DNA of 64,000 bases from JBGSIC01 sp041751875 (lineage in GTDB: Bacteria > Bdellovibrionota > FAC87 > UBA2466 > JACKAF01). Every line of letters starts with the position of its first letter. Positions within the stretch are counted from its first letter, which is position 1. The stretch covers positions 124,001-188,000 of the forward strand of contig JBGSIC010000015.1 of NCBI GenBank assembly GCA_041751875.1, read 5' to 3'. This document shows positions 16,986-25,828 of this stretch, one piece after another. A program made the translations under genes and the position numbers. The notes under the pieces were generated by a model. It worked only from the letters and a program-made list of their open reading frames with translations, did not search any database and had not been told where the DNA came from.

Positions 16986-18266
16986 TCAGCCGGCTTTTCG
17001 CGTCTTGTCGCTCTGCAGCGAGATGACGAGATTGTACAACGATTGCGCTTCGGTGTTTGCTGGATTGAGATGGAGCGTTCGCTGAAGTTCGGTCAAAGCG
17101 AGATCGTAGAGACCATTTTGCACGTACGCCTTGGCGAGACGCGTCCGCAGTTGATCGTTCAGCCCCTGCTTGCCGATGTGAGACTTGAGTAGTTGGATTG
17201 CTTGGTTTGCATGACCTAAGGCCATCTGCACTTCGAAGTACTTCATGAGAAGCTGCGTTTTCTCGCTACTTAGTTTGATGGCTTTTTCATACGCATCCAC
17301 CGCTTGGGTGAGTGACTGTTTAGTGTTTGCATCGTCTACGCTGGAAAGAGCATCCCCCAGCGCTTCAAATAATGTAGCCGACTGAGGTACCTGAACAACG
17401 GCCTGTTGTAACAGACTTACCGCTTCGTGTGAGTTGCCGTGGGCAACCAAGGCGCGTGAATGGAGAAGAAAAGATTCGGATTGGCGGTGTGTTTGGATCT
17501 CTTTGAAGATCGCCTGCATCTGGCCCTTAAAGGTGGTTAGGTCAAAAGGCTTGTTAAGATAACCATCCACGCCTAGCTCTGCTGCTTGAATATTTTTGAT
17601 TTCTTCCAGAGAGGTCTGCGACGTGATCATGACGAAAGGAACTGCGGAGAATTTCTCAGAGTCGCGCACCTGCTTGAGAAACTGGATACCATTCACATGA
17701 GGCATTTCCCAGTCGCTTACAATAGCGGCGACTTGGTTACCCTTTTGCTCCAATAGTTGGAACGCTTCTGCGCCGTCTGAGGCTTCCCACACTTGTGCAA
17801 AGCCATAGTGCTGCAAATATTGACGTAGGATTTCTCGAGACCGCTTGTCATCGTCAACTAGCAATACACCGGAGTTCGGAGTCATTTCCTGTTTGAGCGC
17901 GGTACTGAGTAGTTTGTTCAAAGATTCGGGCGGAAAAGGTTTGATAAGAAGGTTGTCGACCTGATTGCCGAGCTCGAAAAGGCCTTTTACCCAATCCAGG
18001 TCGTTAGGGGTGGCGATACGAAAGATAAGCGCATTTTTTGTATTTTTCAGGTCGCGCAGCGCATGCACCAATGTGCGACTGGCGCGTCCGACCGACCATC
18101 CCAAAAAGACGAAATCAACGTGCTGCCCTTTTTCGACAAGCCATTCAAGTGCTGCGGTTTCTTCACTAAAATGTTGAAAGCTTACGTCACTCATCTCGGA
18201 TACTGTTTGTTCAAGAGCCGACTGGATGGTGGCGTCAGAATGGACTGTAATCGCAAAATACCGCAT
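16986..18266 (-). CDS. Two-receiver response regulator with TPR repeats
   Basis: A 426-residue protein with no DNA-binding or enzymatic output domain. Residues 1-125 form a degenerate receiver: the expected phospho-Asp strand reads VDFVFLGWSVG, without the aspartate. Residues about 130-255 form a complete receiver (LLVDDD, phosphoacceptor in IVSDWEMPHVNG, switch Thr/Ser in MITSQ, Lys in NKPFD). The remainder (about 265-420) consists of TPR-like helical pairs, suggesting protein-protein output. The start lies one base after the stop of the upstream kinase gene, so the kinase is the likely partner. Confidence 0.82.
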   Translation of the reverse strand: MRYFAITVHSDATIQSALEQTVSEMSDVSFQHFSEETAALEWLVEKGQHVDFVFLGWSVGRASRTLVHALRDLKNTKNALIFRIATPNDLDWVKGLFELGNQVDNLLIKPFPPESLNKLLSTALKQEMTPNSGVLLVDDDKRSREILRQYLQHYGFAQVWEASDGAEAFQLLEQKGNQVAAIVSDWEMPHVNGIQFLKQVRDSEKFSAVPFVMITSQTSLEEIKNIQAAELGVDGYLNKPFDLTTFKGQMQAIFKEIQTHRQSESFLLHSRALVAHGNSHEAVSLLQQAVVQVPQSATLFEALGDALSSVDDANTKQSLTQAVDAYEKAIKLSSEKTQLLMKYFEVQMALGHANQAIQLLKSHIGKQGLNDQLRTRLAKAYVQNGLYDLALTELQRTLHLNPANTEAQSLYNLVISLQSDKTRKAG

Positions 18267-18267
18267 G

Positions 18268-19479
18268 CTATTTCGTCTCCCTAATGCTGTCCGCGGCAGG
18301 CAACCAGATAGCGAAAGTGGTTCCTTGCCCCAGAATACTATTTACGTGGATTTGTCCTTGATGTGTCTCAATGATTTTCTTTGAAACCGAAAGCCCAATA
18401 CCACTCCCCGTGCCTTCTTTGGTCGTAAAAAGCGGCTCGAAAATCCGGCCCAGGTGTTTGGGTTCGATTCCTTTTCCGTTGTCAGAAAAATTAATTTGCA
18501 CCCCGCCATCGAGGAGTTTCGTCTCGACGTGAATTTGCCCCTTGCGTCCGGCCACTGCGTGAATCGCATTGATAGTGAGGTTCAAAAAGACTTGCCCAAT
18601 TTCAATTCGGTCCATCAAAATGAGTGGGAGATTCTTCGCGTATTGGTGGGTAAGGGCGATGCTTTGCTTGCGCAATTCAAAAGCCACCAACTCTAAAGCC
18701 TCTTTAATTGGGATATGAATATCGTGAGGAACTCGGATCGCTTCCTTTTTGACCATCGACTGCAGGTTGCGGAGAATAACAGCCGCGCGTTCCGAACTTT
18801 TGCCAACTAGCTGCAGAGCTTCTTCCATTTGTTGAGGGTCTTTTGTCTGCAACGCGAGATCGGCGTTTCCCATAATGCTTAGGAGAATATTTCCAAACTC
18901 GTGACCAATGCCACGGGCGAGAGTCCCGACGGCCGCAAGTCTCTCGGATCGTACAAGTTGTTCTTGCTGTGTTTTGATTCGCTCGATGTATTCCTTTTCT
19001 CGTTTGCGCCGGTCCCAATTCGCCACGAGGTTATTTGCTTTCTGCAAGATTTCGCCGCGAGTAAAAGGCTTGCTGAGAAAATCCCAGCGATCAGAGAAAG
19101 TTTCACCGAATAGTTTTGTGATGTCCTCAATCGAGCGATCCTGATAGGCGGTGACAATCACGCAGAGAAAATCCGTATCGACGTCTTTTGCACGTTTAAG
19201 CGTCTCAATCCCATCCCAACCTGGGCCAAGCTTGACGTCGAAAAAGCCCCCAGCAAAGGGACGACCTTCAGTAAGCGCGGTTTCAATGGCTTTGAGCGCA
19301 TCGGGGCCATTGCTGACGTAGGTAGGCTCGAAAGCCCCAATAGCCTCCGTCGGTTGTGGCGCCGCACCCGCAACCTGCCGCGAAGAACGGACCGTTGGGC
19401 TGGAACGGGGCGCTAGAATACCCGCGTAGGCTTCCAGGATGCCTGGTTCGTCATCTAGAATGAGTAAGCGTCGGTTCAT
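18268..19479 (-). CDS. Receiver-histidine kinase hybrid (cytoplasmic)
   Basis: A 403-residue soluble protein: N-terminal receiver (LLILDDEPG, acidic strand GFFDVKLGPGWDG, VTAYQD, SKPFTRGE), then a dimerisation/phosphoacceptor helix with GIGHEFGN (His193), and an HATPase domain (NLTINAIHAV, SDNGKGIEPKHL, FEPLFTTK, GTGSGIGLS). The receiver contains an insertion of about 30 Ser/Pro/Ala-rich residues after its first helix. I start at ATG 19479; an extension to 19602 would cross the divergent FecR gene. No membrane segment is seen, so it senses through its receiver or a partner. It is co-transcribed with the two-receiver TPR protein. Confidence 0.85.
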   Translation of the reverse strand: MNRRLLILDDEPGILEAYAGILAPRSSPTVRSSRQVAGAAPQPTEAIGAFEPTYVSNGPDALKAIETALTEGRPFAGGFFDVKLGPGWDGIETLKRAKDVDTDFLCVIVTAYQDRSIEDITKLFGETFSDRWDFLSKPFTRGEILQKANNLVANWDRRKREKEYIERIKTQQEQLVRSERLAAVGTLARGIGHEFGNILLSIMGNADLALQTKDPQQMEEALQLVGKSSERAAVILRNLQSMVKKEAIRVPHDIHIPIKEALELVAFELRKQSIALTHQYAKNLPLILMDRIEIGQVFLNLTINAIHAVAGRKGQIHVETKLLDGGVQINFSDNGKGIEPKHLGRIFEPLFTTKEGTGSGIGLSVSKKIIETHQGQIHVNSILGQGTTFAIWLPAADSIRETK

Positions 19480-19544
19480 GTAAACACACAGTCCTTCAGC
19501 TCCGTATCGGCAAGATCCCTGAATCCCTTGATAAAACTTGGTGT

Positions 19545-19550
19545 TACAAT
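19545..19550 (+). promoter_or_regulatory. -10-like box before the FecR/barrel gene
   Basis: TACAAT ends 5 nt before the GTG at 19556 and 8 nt before a second in-frame GTG at 19559. No clear -35 is seen. If used, the transcript would start at the initiation codon. Confidence 0.3.
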
Positions 19551-19555
19551 AGGCT

Positions 19556-22063
19556 GTGGTGCTCACCCGGCAAAAAGACGCCTTAATCATCCTGCTGGTC
19601 ATATTCGCCTTGGGTTTCGAGGTGTTGTTTCTCCTTCACCAGATGCGGATTATTGATCTTCCCCTACCAGAAGACTCTCGCCCTTCAGATAGTCCCCCGA
19701 TAGGGACCGTCCTATGGAAAGCAGAAGAACTTCGGCACCGTTCGTCGGGAAATTTGAGCTGGTACGCCCTTGGAGCAGGAGATGCTATTCGTGCGTCAGA
19801 CTTAGTGATGACGGGTAGGGAAGGTAGCGCACGACTTAAGGTGGAGGGGAACGCGGAAATTCACCTGGGCCCAGATACCCTCATTCAGTTTTCTGCCGTC
19901 CCGACCACTTCGGCTTCGGCGTTGGCAGTGGATATTCAGCAGGGGGTTGTTCAGCTTCGGAGTGAGGACAGAAACCTTCGGCTCGGGCTTCGGAGCCAAC
20001 AGTTTGATCTTTCCAAAAGCAGCGAGGTATTGATTTCGTCCTCTCCTTTAAACGCCAAAACTCGTGTCGAGGTGAGAGAAGGGGAGTTAAGCGTGGTTCC
20101 TCGTAGTGGGGAAAGAACCAAACTGATCAAACAGGGCGAAGTGATCGAAGTCGGATCGGAGCGTGAGGTGGCTGCGATCAATCTTCCGCTTCCCTTTACT
20201 CCTCTGACACCCCCCGCAAATTCAGTTTGGGATCTGGGTGCGGAAAAAGTGCACGCGATTGAATTTAGTTGGCAGGGCGAGGAAGCAGACACGCTGGAGG
20301 TCTCGCTACAGCCCAACTTTGTCGAACGGCGAACCTTTCCGATTCGGGACGGCCGGGTGAGTACTCGTCTCCCAGCGGGGTTGTACTTCTGGCGTACCCG
20401 CCTTGGTGTGCGATTTTCGGAGCCGGCTCGATTCGTGGTTCGGCCTAACGTCGAGATACACCTGATAGAGCCGGCGGCTGCCTCGGTAAACGACGCCATG
20501 AAGAATATTTCCTTTAAGTGGAAGAGAGTGCCTTTAGCGCAAGGCTATACCTTGCAGGTCGCAACGGATCCCGCGTTTACGCAACTGGTTCTAGAAAAAA
20601 AGGTGGACGGCAGAACCCCTCATTTATCATTTAAAACTCCGAAGCCAGGGAAATATTTTTGGCGTGTTAGGGCGGAACACCAAGAGTATGGGGACTACCC
20701 TTTTTCAGACGGGCATACGTTTTCGACCAAAGAGTATCTCGCTCCCCCAGAGCCGACCGGAGTAAAAATTCTTCCCAAAAATCGCTCTTCGGCACCACGA
20801 CACGTTGAGCGAGTGTTTGCCTTCTTAGGGGCACTTTTCATTAACCCGGCCTACGCGGAAACCTCGGATCGGGCTCTGACCGTGCGTTTAAAGTTTGAAT
20901 GGAAATCCGTCAAGGGAGCGATGGGGTATGTTTTTGAGGTCAGTGAAACCGCAGACTTCAAAACCATCTTGAAAAGTATCAATGTAAAAACAGCGGAAGC
21001 GGACGTGGAACTTACGGCGAACCAAAAATATTTTTGGCGAGTCACGGGCATCGATGCCGACGGGGAACGCGGTTTTCCCAGCGTGCCGGAGGAAATAGCG
21101 CCGGGCCGCTTACTGAAAGCCTTGGTCGAGAAACGCCGAGAAGACAAGCGCCAGCGCGATGCCTTGCGAGCGCAGGAAGAGAAACACAAGAAGGACTTTG
21201 AAAAATCCTCTCGTTTAGCGGAATCGCTTTCGCAGGCTCTGTCGGAGAAAACACCCGAATTTTATATGGGCAGCGTGGGAGTCAACGGCGCCTTCGTTAC
21301 TCAAAATGTGACCGACCGGGTGGGGTCGGTGAGTGTAAACGGTTTTCCGATGGGGAGAGTGGAGCTGGCGTTTCAAAGAGGGCTGGAAACACCGGACTGG
21401 GAAGGGCGGCTGTGGTATCAGCCGCTCGAGTATTTGAGCCAGAACAGCGAGATCTCTGGCTCCCAACCTAACGTCACTTTTACTCAGGTCGGCGGGAGCG
21501 GGTTGTGGAAGTCACCTTTGAGGTTTTGGGGGCAATCTATTTACCTCGGTGCGCACGTAGAAAGAGTCGGGGCTTGGGAACGCGTGTCTACTACGCAAAT
21601 GAAGTTGCAACCGTATTTGTACGCGGCACTTCTCGGGGGGATGAGCTTCTATTGGGGAGAAAGTGGTGGGTTTCACTGGCGCTCTGACTTAATCGGCAGT
21701 CTCTCCGTGCTGGGGCAGGTGCGTGGAGCAGGCCTACTCAGCCGCAATATCATTGAATCTACCTCATTCGGGTTTCGCCTCGCCGGAATAAGTTTTCGGC
21801 CGCGCGCAGAGATTAACGTAAGTCCTTCATTGCGCTTTGAGGGAACTCAGAACAATCAGGTCTGGTCGTGCCAGGTAATGATGGGTGTGTATCTAGTGGG
21901 AGAATTTGCGTCGTATGGGGCGAAACAGAAGCGGTATCAAAAACAAGAACGCAATCCCGATTATTTCGACGATGGAAGCACGGTCACGCGGGAAAGAAGT
22001 CCGGGCACACGAAGCAAACCGAAAGGCGAAGGCCTGATCAAAGAAGGCTACCCGGATTTGTGA
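19556..22063 (+). CDS. FecR-domain / Fn3-like / predicted beta-barrel envelope protein
   Basis: An 835-residue envelope protein; no single named family covers it. In order: N-terminal membrane helix (about 9-30), FecR-like domain (about 50-200), two Fn3-like modules with matching cores (KNISFKWKRV...KYFWRVRAEHQ near 310-390; LKFEWKSVKG...KYFWRVTGIDAD near 440-510), a charged coiled coil (about 520-565), then about 240 residues of alternating amphipathic strands resembling an outer-membrane barrel, and a charged tail. Between the Fn3 modules (about 410-430) lies a signal-peptide-like stretch, RVFAFLGALFINPAYAETSD. The last 171 bp overlap the convergent glycine-rich gene. Starts at GTG 19556 or 19559. 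Structure is inferred from pattern only. Confidence 0.75.
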   Translation: MVLTRQKDALIILLVIFALGFEVLFLLHQMRIIDLPLPEDSRPSDSPPIGTVLWKAEELRHRSSGNLSWYALGAGDAIRASDLVMTGREGSARLKVEGNAEIHLGPDTLIQFSAVPTTSASALAVDIQQGVVQLRSEDRNLRLGLRSQQFDLSKSSEVLISSSPLNAKTRVEVREGELSVVPRSGERTKLIKQGEVIEVGSEREVAAINLPLPFTPLTPPANSVWDLGAEKVHAIEFSWQGEEADTLEVSLQPNFVERRTFPIRDGRVSTRLPAGLYFWRTRLGVRFSEPARFVVRPNVEIHLIEPAAASVNDAMKNISFKWKRVPLAQGYTLQVATDPAFTQLVLEKKVDGRTPHLSFKTPKPGKYFWRVRAEHQEYGDYPFSDGHTFSTKEYLAPPEPTGVKILPKNRSSAPRHVERVFAFLGALFINPAYAETSDRALTVRLKFEWKSVKGAMGYVFEVSETADFKTILKSINVKTAEADVELTANQKYFWRVTGIDADGERGFPSVPEEIAPGRLLKALVEKRREDKRQRDALRAQEEKHKKDFEKSSRLAESLSQALSEKTPEFYMGSVGVNGAFVTQNVTDRVGSVSVNGFPMGRVELAFQRGLETPDWEGRLWYQPLEYLSQNSEISGSQPNVTFTQVGGSGLWKSPLRFWGQSIYLGAHVERVGAWERVSTTQMKLQPYLYAALLGGMSFYWGESGGFHWRSDLIGSLSVLGQVRGAGLLSRNIIESTSFGFRLAGISFRPRAEINVSPSLRFEGTQNNQVWSCQVMMGVYLVGEFASYGAKQKRYQKQERNPDYFDDGSTVTRERSPGTRSKPKGEGLIKEGYPDL

Positions 22064-23518
22064 AACCTCCGGGGAGGAAGTTCGGTTTCCTGCCTGCAGA
22101 GTTACTCGGAATTTGAAGTATCGTTTACCGTCGATGTCAGACAGCTGGGCCACAGGTAAGTATCCCGTATCATCACTCCCAAAATCATCCGAGCTTCCCG
22201 CAATCTCGTAGGTGAGCGTTCCGCTATTGAGTGTTTCAGTGGGGGTGAAACTCAGGTAGGCAGGTTCGTTCGTGCCCGTGTCATAACTTTTGGATTCGAC
22301 GACGACACTTTGGGTGGAGAAATAGGTGGTACCAAAGGCAACATTGGGGAGAGGTTCAACGGTTATCCCACCTGTGTATCCATTTCCGTTCCCATTTTCC
22401 AGGCGTGTTCGGCCAATGGCACCATTTCCTCCGTCACCGCCATGACCGCCAACTCCGCGCATTCCTCCGGTAGCATAAAGCTCTCCATCGATAACAATGT
22501 CTTCCCTTGAAAAGAGCACAACCGTTCCACCGGCGCCACCGCCCCCCGCACCAGCGTGGGTGTCAGCGTTAGCTTGCGAGCCGCCGCTGCCGCCGGTCGC
22601 TAAAATTTTGCCCGTCACAGCGGCGACTTCGATTGAAGCCGCCATCAAGCGAAGCGCGCCTCCTCCCCCTCCTCCCGCTCCTCCCGAAGATTGGGCGTTT
22701 ACGGCGCCAAGATTGTAGCCACCTCCTCCTCCCCCACCCGACCCACCTACGAACTCGGTAACGTAAGGATCGGTAAAACCGAACTGTGGCCCTCCCAAAC
22801 CTCCGGTTCCGCCTCCTACTCCTCCGTTCTCACCGTTATGGCTCGCAGGCAGGTTGGCGTGTCCTCCGCCCCCTCCGCCACCGGATCCGTCGCCTAAAAC
22901 GGCGCTTGCGCTGGCTCCTCCGCCGAGCCCCATTCCGTCGGCATCACTATTCGTTGGGGTTCCATCTGATCCGTTTGAAGCGGTGGAACCTTGGCCTCCA
23001 TTACCTCCAGCGCCCCCGCCGGCAGCGGCAGTTCCGCCTGATGGGATGGTGGTGAGAGTTGTGTTCACATCTTCCCCATCTCCACCACGGAGATCAATTG
23101 TTCCTTCGATGAGAACGGCTCCCTGAACTTTGATCTCAAGGGGTGCGCTTCCTACGGGTTTAAGTGTGTATCCGTTTTCCAGATTAAATGTAGTGAACTG
23201 ATACGTGCGTGTCGTTGGCAAATCAATGGTGTTAGGGGTGCCCGGTAGGGAATCAAAAGTTGAGTAGGTGGACAAACTAAAGGGACCATCAGTTCCCTGG
23301 CCGAGGTGCATGACATCGTCTTCCGATGGAGCGCCTCCGTCGCGGTCGACTGTGTGGGGGACGTGGAGTGTTCCCGCCGTGAGATCCCAAACTCCGTCGG
23401 CAGCAGTCGTCGTGAGGGTGTTGTTTTTTTCAGAAGAGTTGAAGGTTTCCGTGATCGAGGCGCCGTGGGCGGAGAAGGAAAGGAGAGTGGCGAGGAAGAC
23501 GAGGCTAGTTCGCCTCAT
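21893..23518 (-). CDS. Secreted glycine-rich surface protein
   Basis: A 541-residue exported protein of unknown function. A signal peptide (cut near SAHGA, residue 19) leads into a strand-rich domain (about 20-150), then about 200 residues with many Gly-Gly tracts, resembling glycine-rich surface proteins of predatory and gliding bacteria, and a further strand-rich domain ending near residue 493 (SPEVSQIRVAFF). The last 48 residues end in a hydrophobic helix and basic tail (LFLIPLLFRPIRRKF), like a membrane anchor or sorting signal, but are encoded entirely antisense to the FecR gene. The ATG overlaps the upstream kinase stop (ATGA). Confidence 0.75.
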   Translation of the reverse strand: MRRTSLVFLATLLSFSAHGASITETFNSSEKNNTLTTTAADGVWDLTAGTLHVPHTVDRDGGAPSEDDVMHLGQGTDGPFSLSTYSTFDSLPGTPNTIDLPTTRTYQFTTFNLENGYTLKPVGSAPLEIKVQGAVLIEGTIDLRGGDGEDVNTTLTTIPSGGTAAAGGGAGGNGGQGSTASNGSDGTPTNSDADGMGLGGGASASAVLGDGSGGGGGGGHANLPASHNGENGGVGGGTGGLGGPQFGFTDPYVTEFVGGSGGGGGGGYNLGAVNAQSSGGAGGGGGGALRLMAASIEVAAVTGKILATGGSGGSQANADTHAGAGGGGAGGTVVLFSREDIVIDGELYATGGMRGVGGHGGDGGNGAIGRTRLENGNGNGYTGGITVEPLPNVAFGTTYFSTQSVVVESKSYDTGTNEPAYLSFTPTETLNSGTLTYEIAGSSDDFGSDDTGYLPVAQLSDIDGKRYFKFRVTLQAGNRTSSPEVSQIRVAFFDQAFAFRFASCARTSFPRDRASIVEIIGIAFLFLIPLLFRPIRRKFSH

Positions 23519-25593
23519 ACCGCAACCTTCAAGGTGTGGCGGTTGATGAGAAGGGGAACAAAAACTCTAAAGCAGGTGCCGTTCCCTTTGGTGTCGCTGG
23601 CAACCAGGGTAACTTCCCCTCCAAACGCGCGGGCATAGCGTCGGCAAATCGCTAGTCCCAAACCGGTTCCTTGGCTGGGAGGTTTCGTTGTGAAGCCTTG
23701 ATCGAAAACGCGTTCCTGCTGCTCGGGTTCAATTCCTACGCCGTTGTCATGAATTTCAATCGCCATTCCCCCATCTACTTCCAAGGTGCGAATCACGATA
23801 TGACCTTGGAGCTGAGGTTCGCGCACCTGTCGGCTCTGGATGGCTTGGAAAGCGTTTCGTAGAAGATTGGTTAGTACTTGAATCAGTTCATCCTTATTCA
23901 GTACGGCCCGATCATAAGGCGCTTCGAATTCCTTAGCGAGGTGAATACGATGTTTTTCCAAGATATCGGAGAGGGTAAGTGCGGCTTCCTGTACGGTTTG
24001 ATGGCAACTGATTTCTTCGGTCACGGTAGACGAGCGTACCATTTCCCGCATGCCGTCTACAATGCGCTGGATGCGGTTTGCTTGATCACGAACAAAGCCA
24101 AGATCTCCACCGAGTTGTTGTTGTTGTCCGCTCCAATGTTGGGCGAGGGTCTTGAGATTCTGCAGATCTTCTTCGAATAAAGATTGGCGCGGATCAATCG
24201 TTGAAGGAGAACGGAGATTTTCTTCCAGCTTGGTCCAACCTCCCTTTTTGTATTCCTCTTCCCATGCGCCCAAGATCTGCAAGAGCTGTTCTGATGGCTT
24301 GGCATCGACGGTGGCGTAGGCACGTACTTTTTCCAGTCGACCCACAATGGACGTTAGCGGATTTAACACTTCGTGAGCGGTCCGTCCTGCGACTTCGCCA
24401 GCAGCCGCCAGCTGGGTCGATTCGAGGAGTTTGTGCTGAATCTCCTCGATGGCCACGTTCTTCTCCTTCAATTCTTGGGTGCGTTCCGCCACTTTTTGTT
24501 CCAGCTCTCGGTTGTACTTTTCAATGGCTTCTTGAGACTGACGAAGTTCATCAATCATGGCGTTAAACGAGGCTGCGAGGTTTTCCACCTCGTCAAAGGA
24601 GCGAATGCGAATCTTGCTGCGTAGGTCACCCTTACCGATCTTCTGAGCCATCACAGTCAGTTTGTGCAAGTTCCGAGTAAGACGTTTAGAAAAAAGAATA
24701 CTCGCTAGGAACGTTGCCGTCACCGCAATGAGTCCGAACAGAAGGGAGCGCTGGATCAGGAGATCGAGGGCTGAGGTGACTTCGGCCTTGCTTGCTTGAC
24801 TAATAAGGTACAGGCCACCAACTCCAATGGGAGCGTAAGCACCGTACCATTCCTCTTCCCCTGTTTGGTAAGACGTCACACCGCTTCGCGCCTCACTCGA
24901 AAGGCGGGTACGCATTTCTTCTGATAGTGGGTGGAGAGCGCCCTGACCTAAACGAATCTGTTTAGCGCGATCGCAATGCAGCAAAATGCTTCCGTTTCCA
25001 TCCACAAGGAAAGTGTGGAAAAGCGAAGCCGATTGCAGTGTGCGAAAGTAAATGGAAGGGTCCATCTCGGCTATGACGAGTTTTGTTCCTTCTTCGCTGG
25101 TGGGTTTCTGTTCCCAACGAGCGGAAAAGTAAAACTTCACTATACCGTTCTCATTGGTAGACCAAAAAGCGTAGGGAGAAGGGTGACTAGCCTCGATTTG
25201 CTTGGACCATTCTGAGGAAAGTCCGCGCGCTGGATCTTTGAACGCTTGGAAGTTGGATCCTTTTTTCAGAAATACTTCTGCGCTTACTACGCCGGCGTCC
25301 CGGAGAAAGTTCGGTCCCAGGCGGAGCGTGCTGCGCGAATCGGTGGCGGAGGAGAGCGTGTAGAGTTGAAGCTGACTTGCCGTCTGCGCGAAACTCGAAC
25401 GGAGCTGTGCCGCAGTGTTGACTGCTGTGCTGTGATTGATGTCGTATAGGAGTGCTGTTTTTTCTTGGCGGAAAATGGAAGAAGCCAACAGAGTATAGAA
25501 AGCAACCGCTGCCACGAGCAGAAGTCCCATCACGAAAAGGAATTTGTAGCGTAGAGAAAAGCGCACGCGTGGCAGTGAGAAGAGGGGGTTCAT
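23515..25593 (-). CDS. Membrane sensor histidine kinase (Cache-like, HAMP, HisKA, HATPase)
   Basis: A 692-residue sensor kinase: helix near residues 18-40, extracytoplasmic Cache-like region (about 45-270), second helix (about 285-305), HAMP (about 305-360), coiled coil, H-box AGRTAHEVLNPLTS with His407, and an ATPase domain (TNLLRNAFQAI, HDNGVGIEPEQ, FDQGFTTK, GTGLGLAI). Its stop overlaps the start of the glycine-rich protein gene, an unusual kinase-surface protein coupling. No receiver is encoded beside it. A 7-bp hairpin (25619-25636) lies in its leader, and no Shine-Dalgarno precedes the ATG. Confidence 0.88.
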   Translation of the reverse strand: MNPLFSLPRVRFSLRYKFLFVMGLLLVAAVAFYTLLASSIFRQEKTALLYDINHSTAVNTAAQLRSSFAQTASQLQLYTLSSATDSRSTLRLGPNFLRDAGVVSAEVFLKKGSNFQAFKDPARGLSSEWSKQIEASHPSPYAFWSTNENGIVKFYFSARWEQKPTSEEGTKLVIAEMDPSIYFRTLQSASLFHTFLVDGNGSILLHCDRAKQIRLGQGALHPLSEEMRTRLSSEARSGVTSYQTGEEEWYGAYAPIGVGGLYLISQASKAEVTSALDLLIQRSLLFGLIAVTATFLASILFSKRLTRNLHKLTVMAQKIGKGDLRSKIRIRSFDEVENLAASFNAMIDELRQSQEAIEKYNRELEQKVAERTQELKEKNVAIEEIQHKLLESTQLAAAGEVAGRTAHEVLNPLTSIVGRLEKVRAYATVDAKPSEQLLQILGAWEEEYKKGGWTKLEENLRSPSTIDPRQSLFEEDLQNLKTLAQHWSGQQQQLGGDLGFVRDQANRIQRIVDGMREMVRSSTVTEEISCHQTVQEAALTLSDILEKHRIHLAKEFEAPYDRAVLNKDELIQVLTNLLRNAFQAIQSRQVREPQLQGHIVIRTLEVDGGMAIEIHDNGVGIEPEQQERVFDQGFTTKPPSQGTGLGLAICRRYARAFGGEVTLVASDTKGNGTCFRVFVPLLINRHTLKVAV

Positions 25594-25770
25594 TTTTTTT
25601 GGAAGATTTTAGGGTGTCAGGGGGCTGACGCCCCTTTGTTAATCTTGTTTAATTTTAACATTTTGCGCGCCGAACGCAGAGCATAAAGAAAGTCTTCGAA
25701 ACGCCTGGTTTCGTTCACGAATTTCTGCAATCCGTTTGTGTAAGTATTCGAAATGAGAGACTTAAGGTAT

Positions 25771-25799
25771 TTGAGGTAGGGGGCAACGCAGCGTATAAT
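25771..25799 (+). promoter_or_regulatory. Sigma-70-type promoter of the Ig-like lipoprotein gene
   Basis: TTGAGG (25771-25776) and a perfect TATAAT (25794-25799) are separated by exactly 17 nt. Transcription should start near 25806, giving a leader of about 23 nt to the ATG at 25829, with AAAGG just upstream of it. Confidence 0.6.
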
Positions 25800-25828
25800 A
25801 TTAATTAAGGAACTTTAGTAATCAAAGG

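Noticed and set aside
22497..23126. Proline-rich frames on the plus strand
   Set aside because: They are the complement of the Gly-Gly tracts in the glycine-rich protein; no ribosome sites or family features.
25619..25636. 7-bp GC-rich hairpin followed by T-rich sequence as a plus-strand terminator
   Set aside because: No plus-strand gene precedes it; it lies in the leader of the minus-strand kinase, where its role is unclear.
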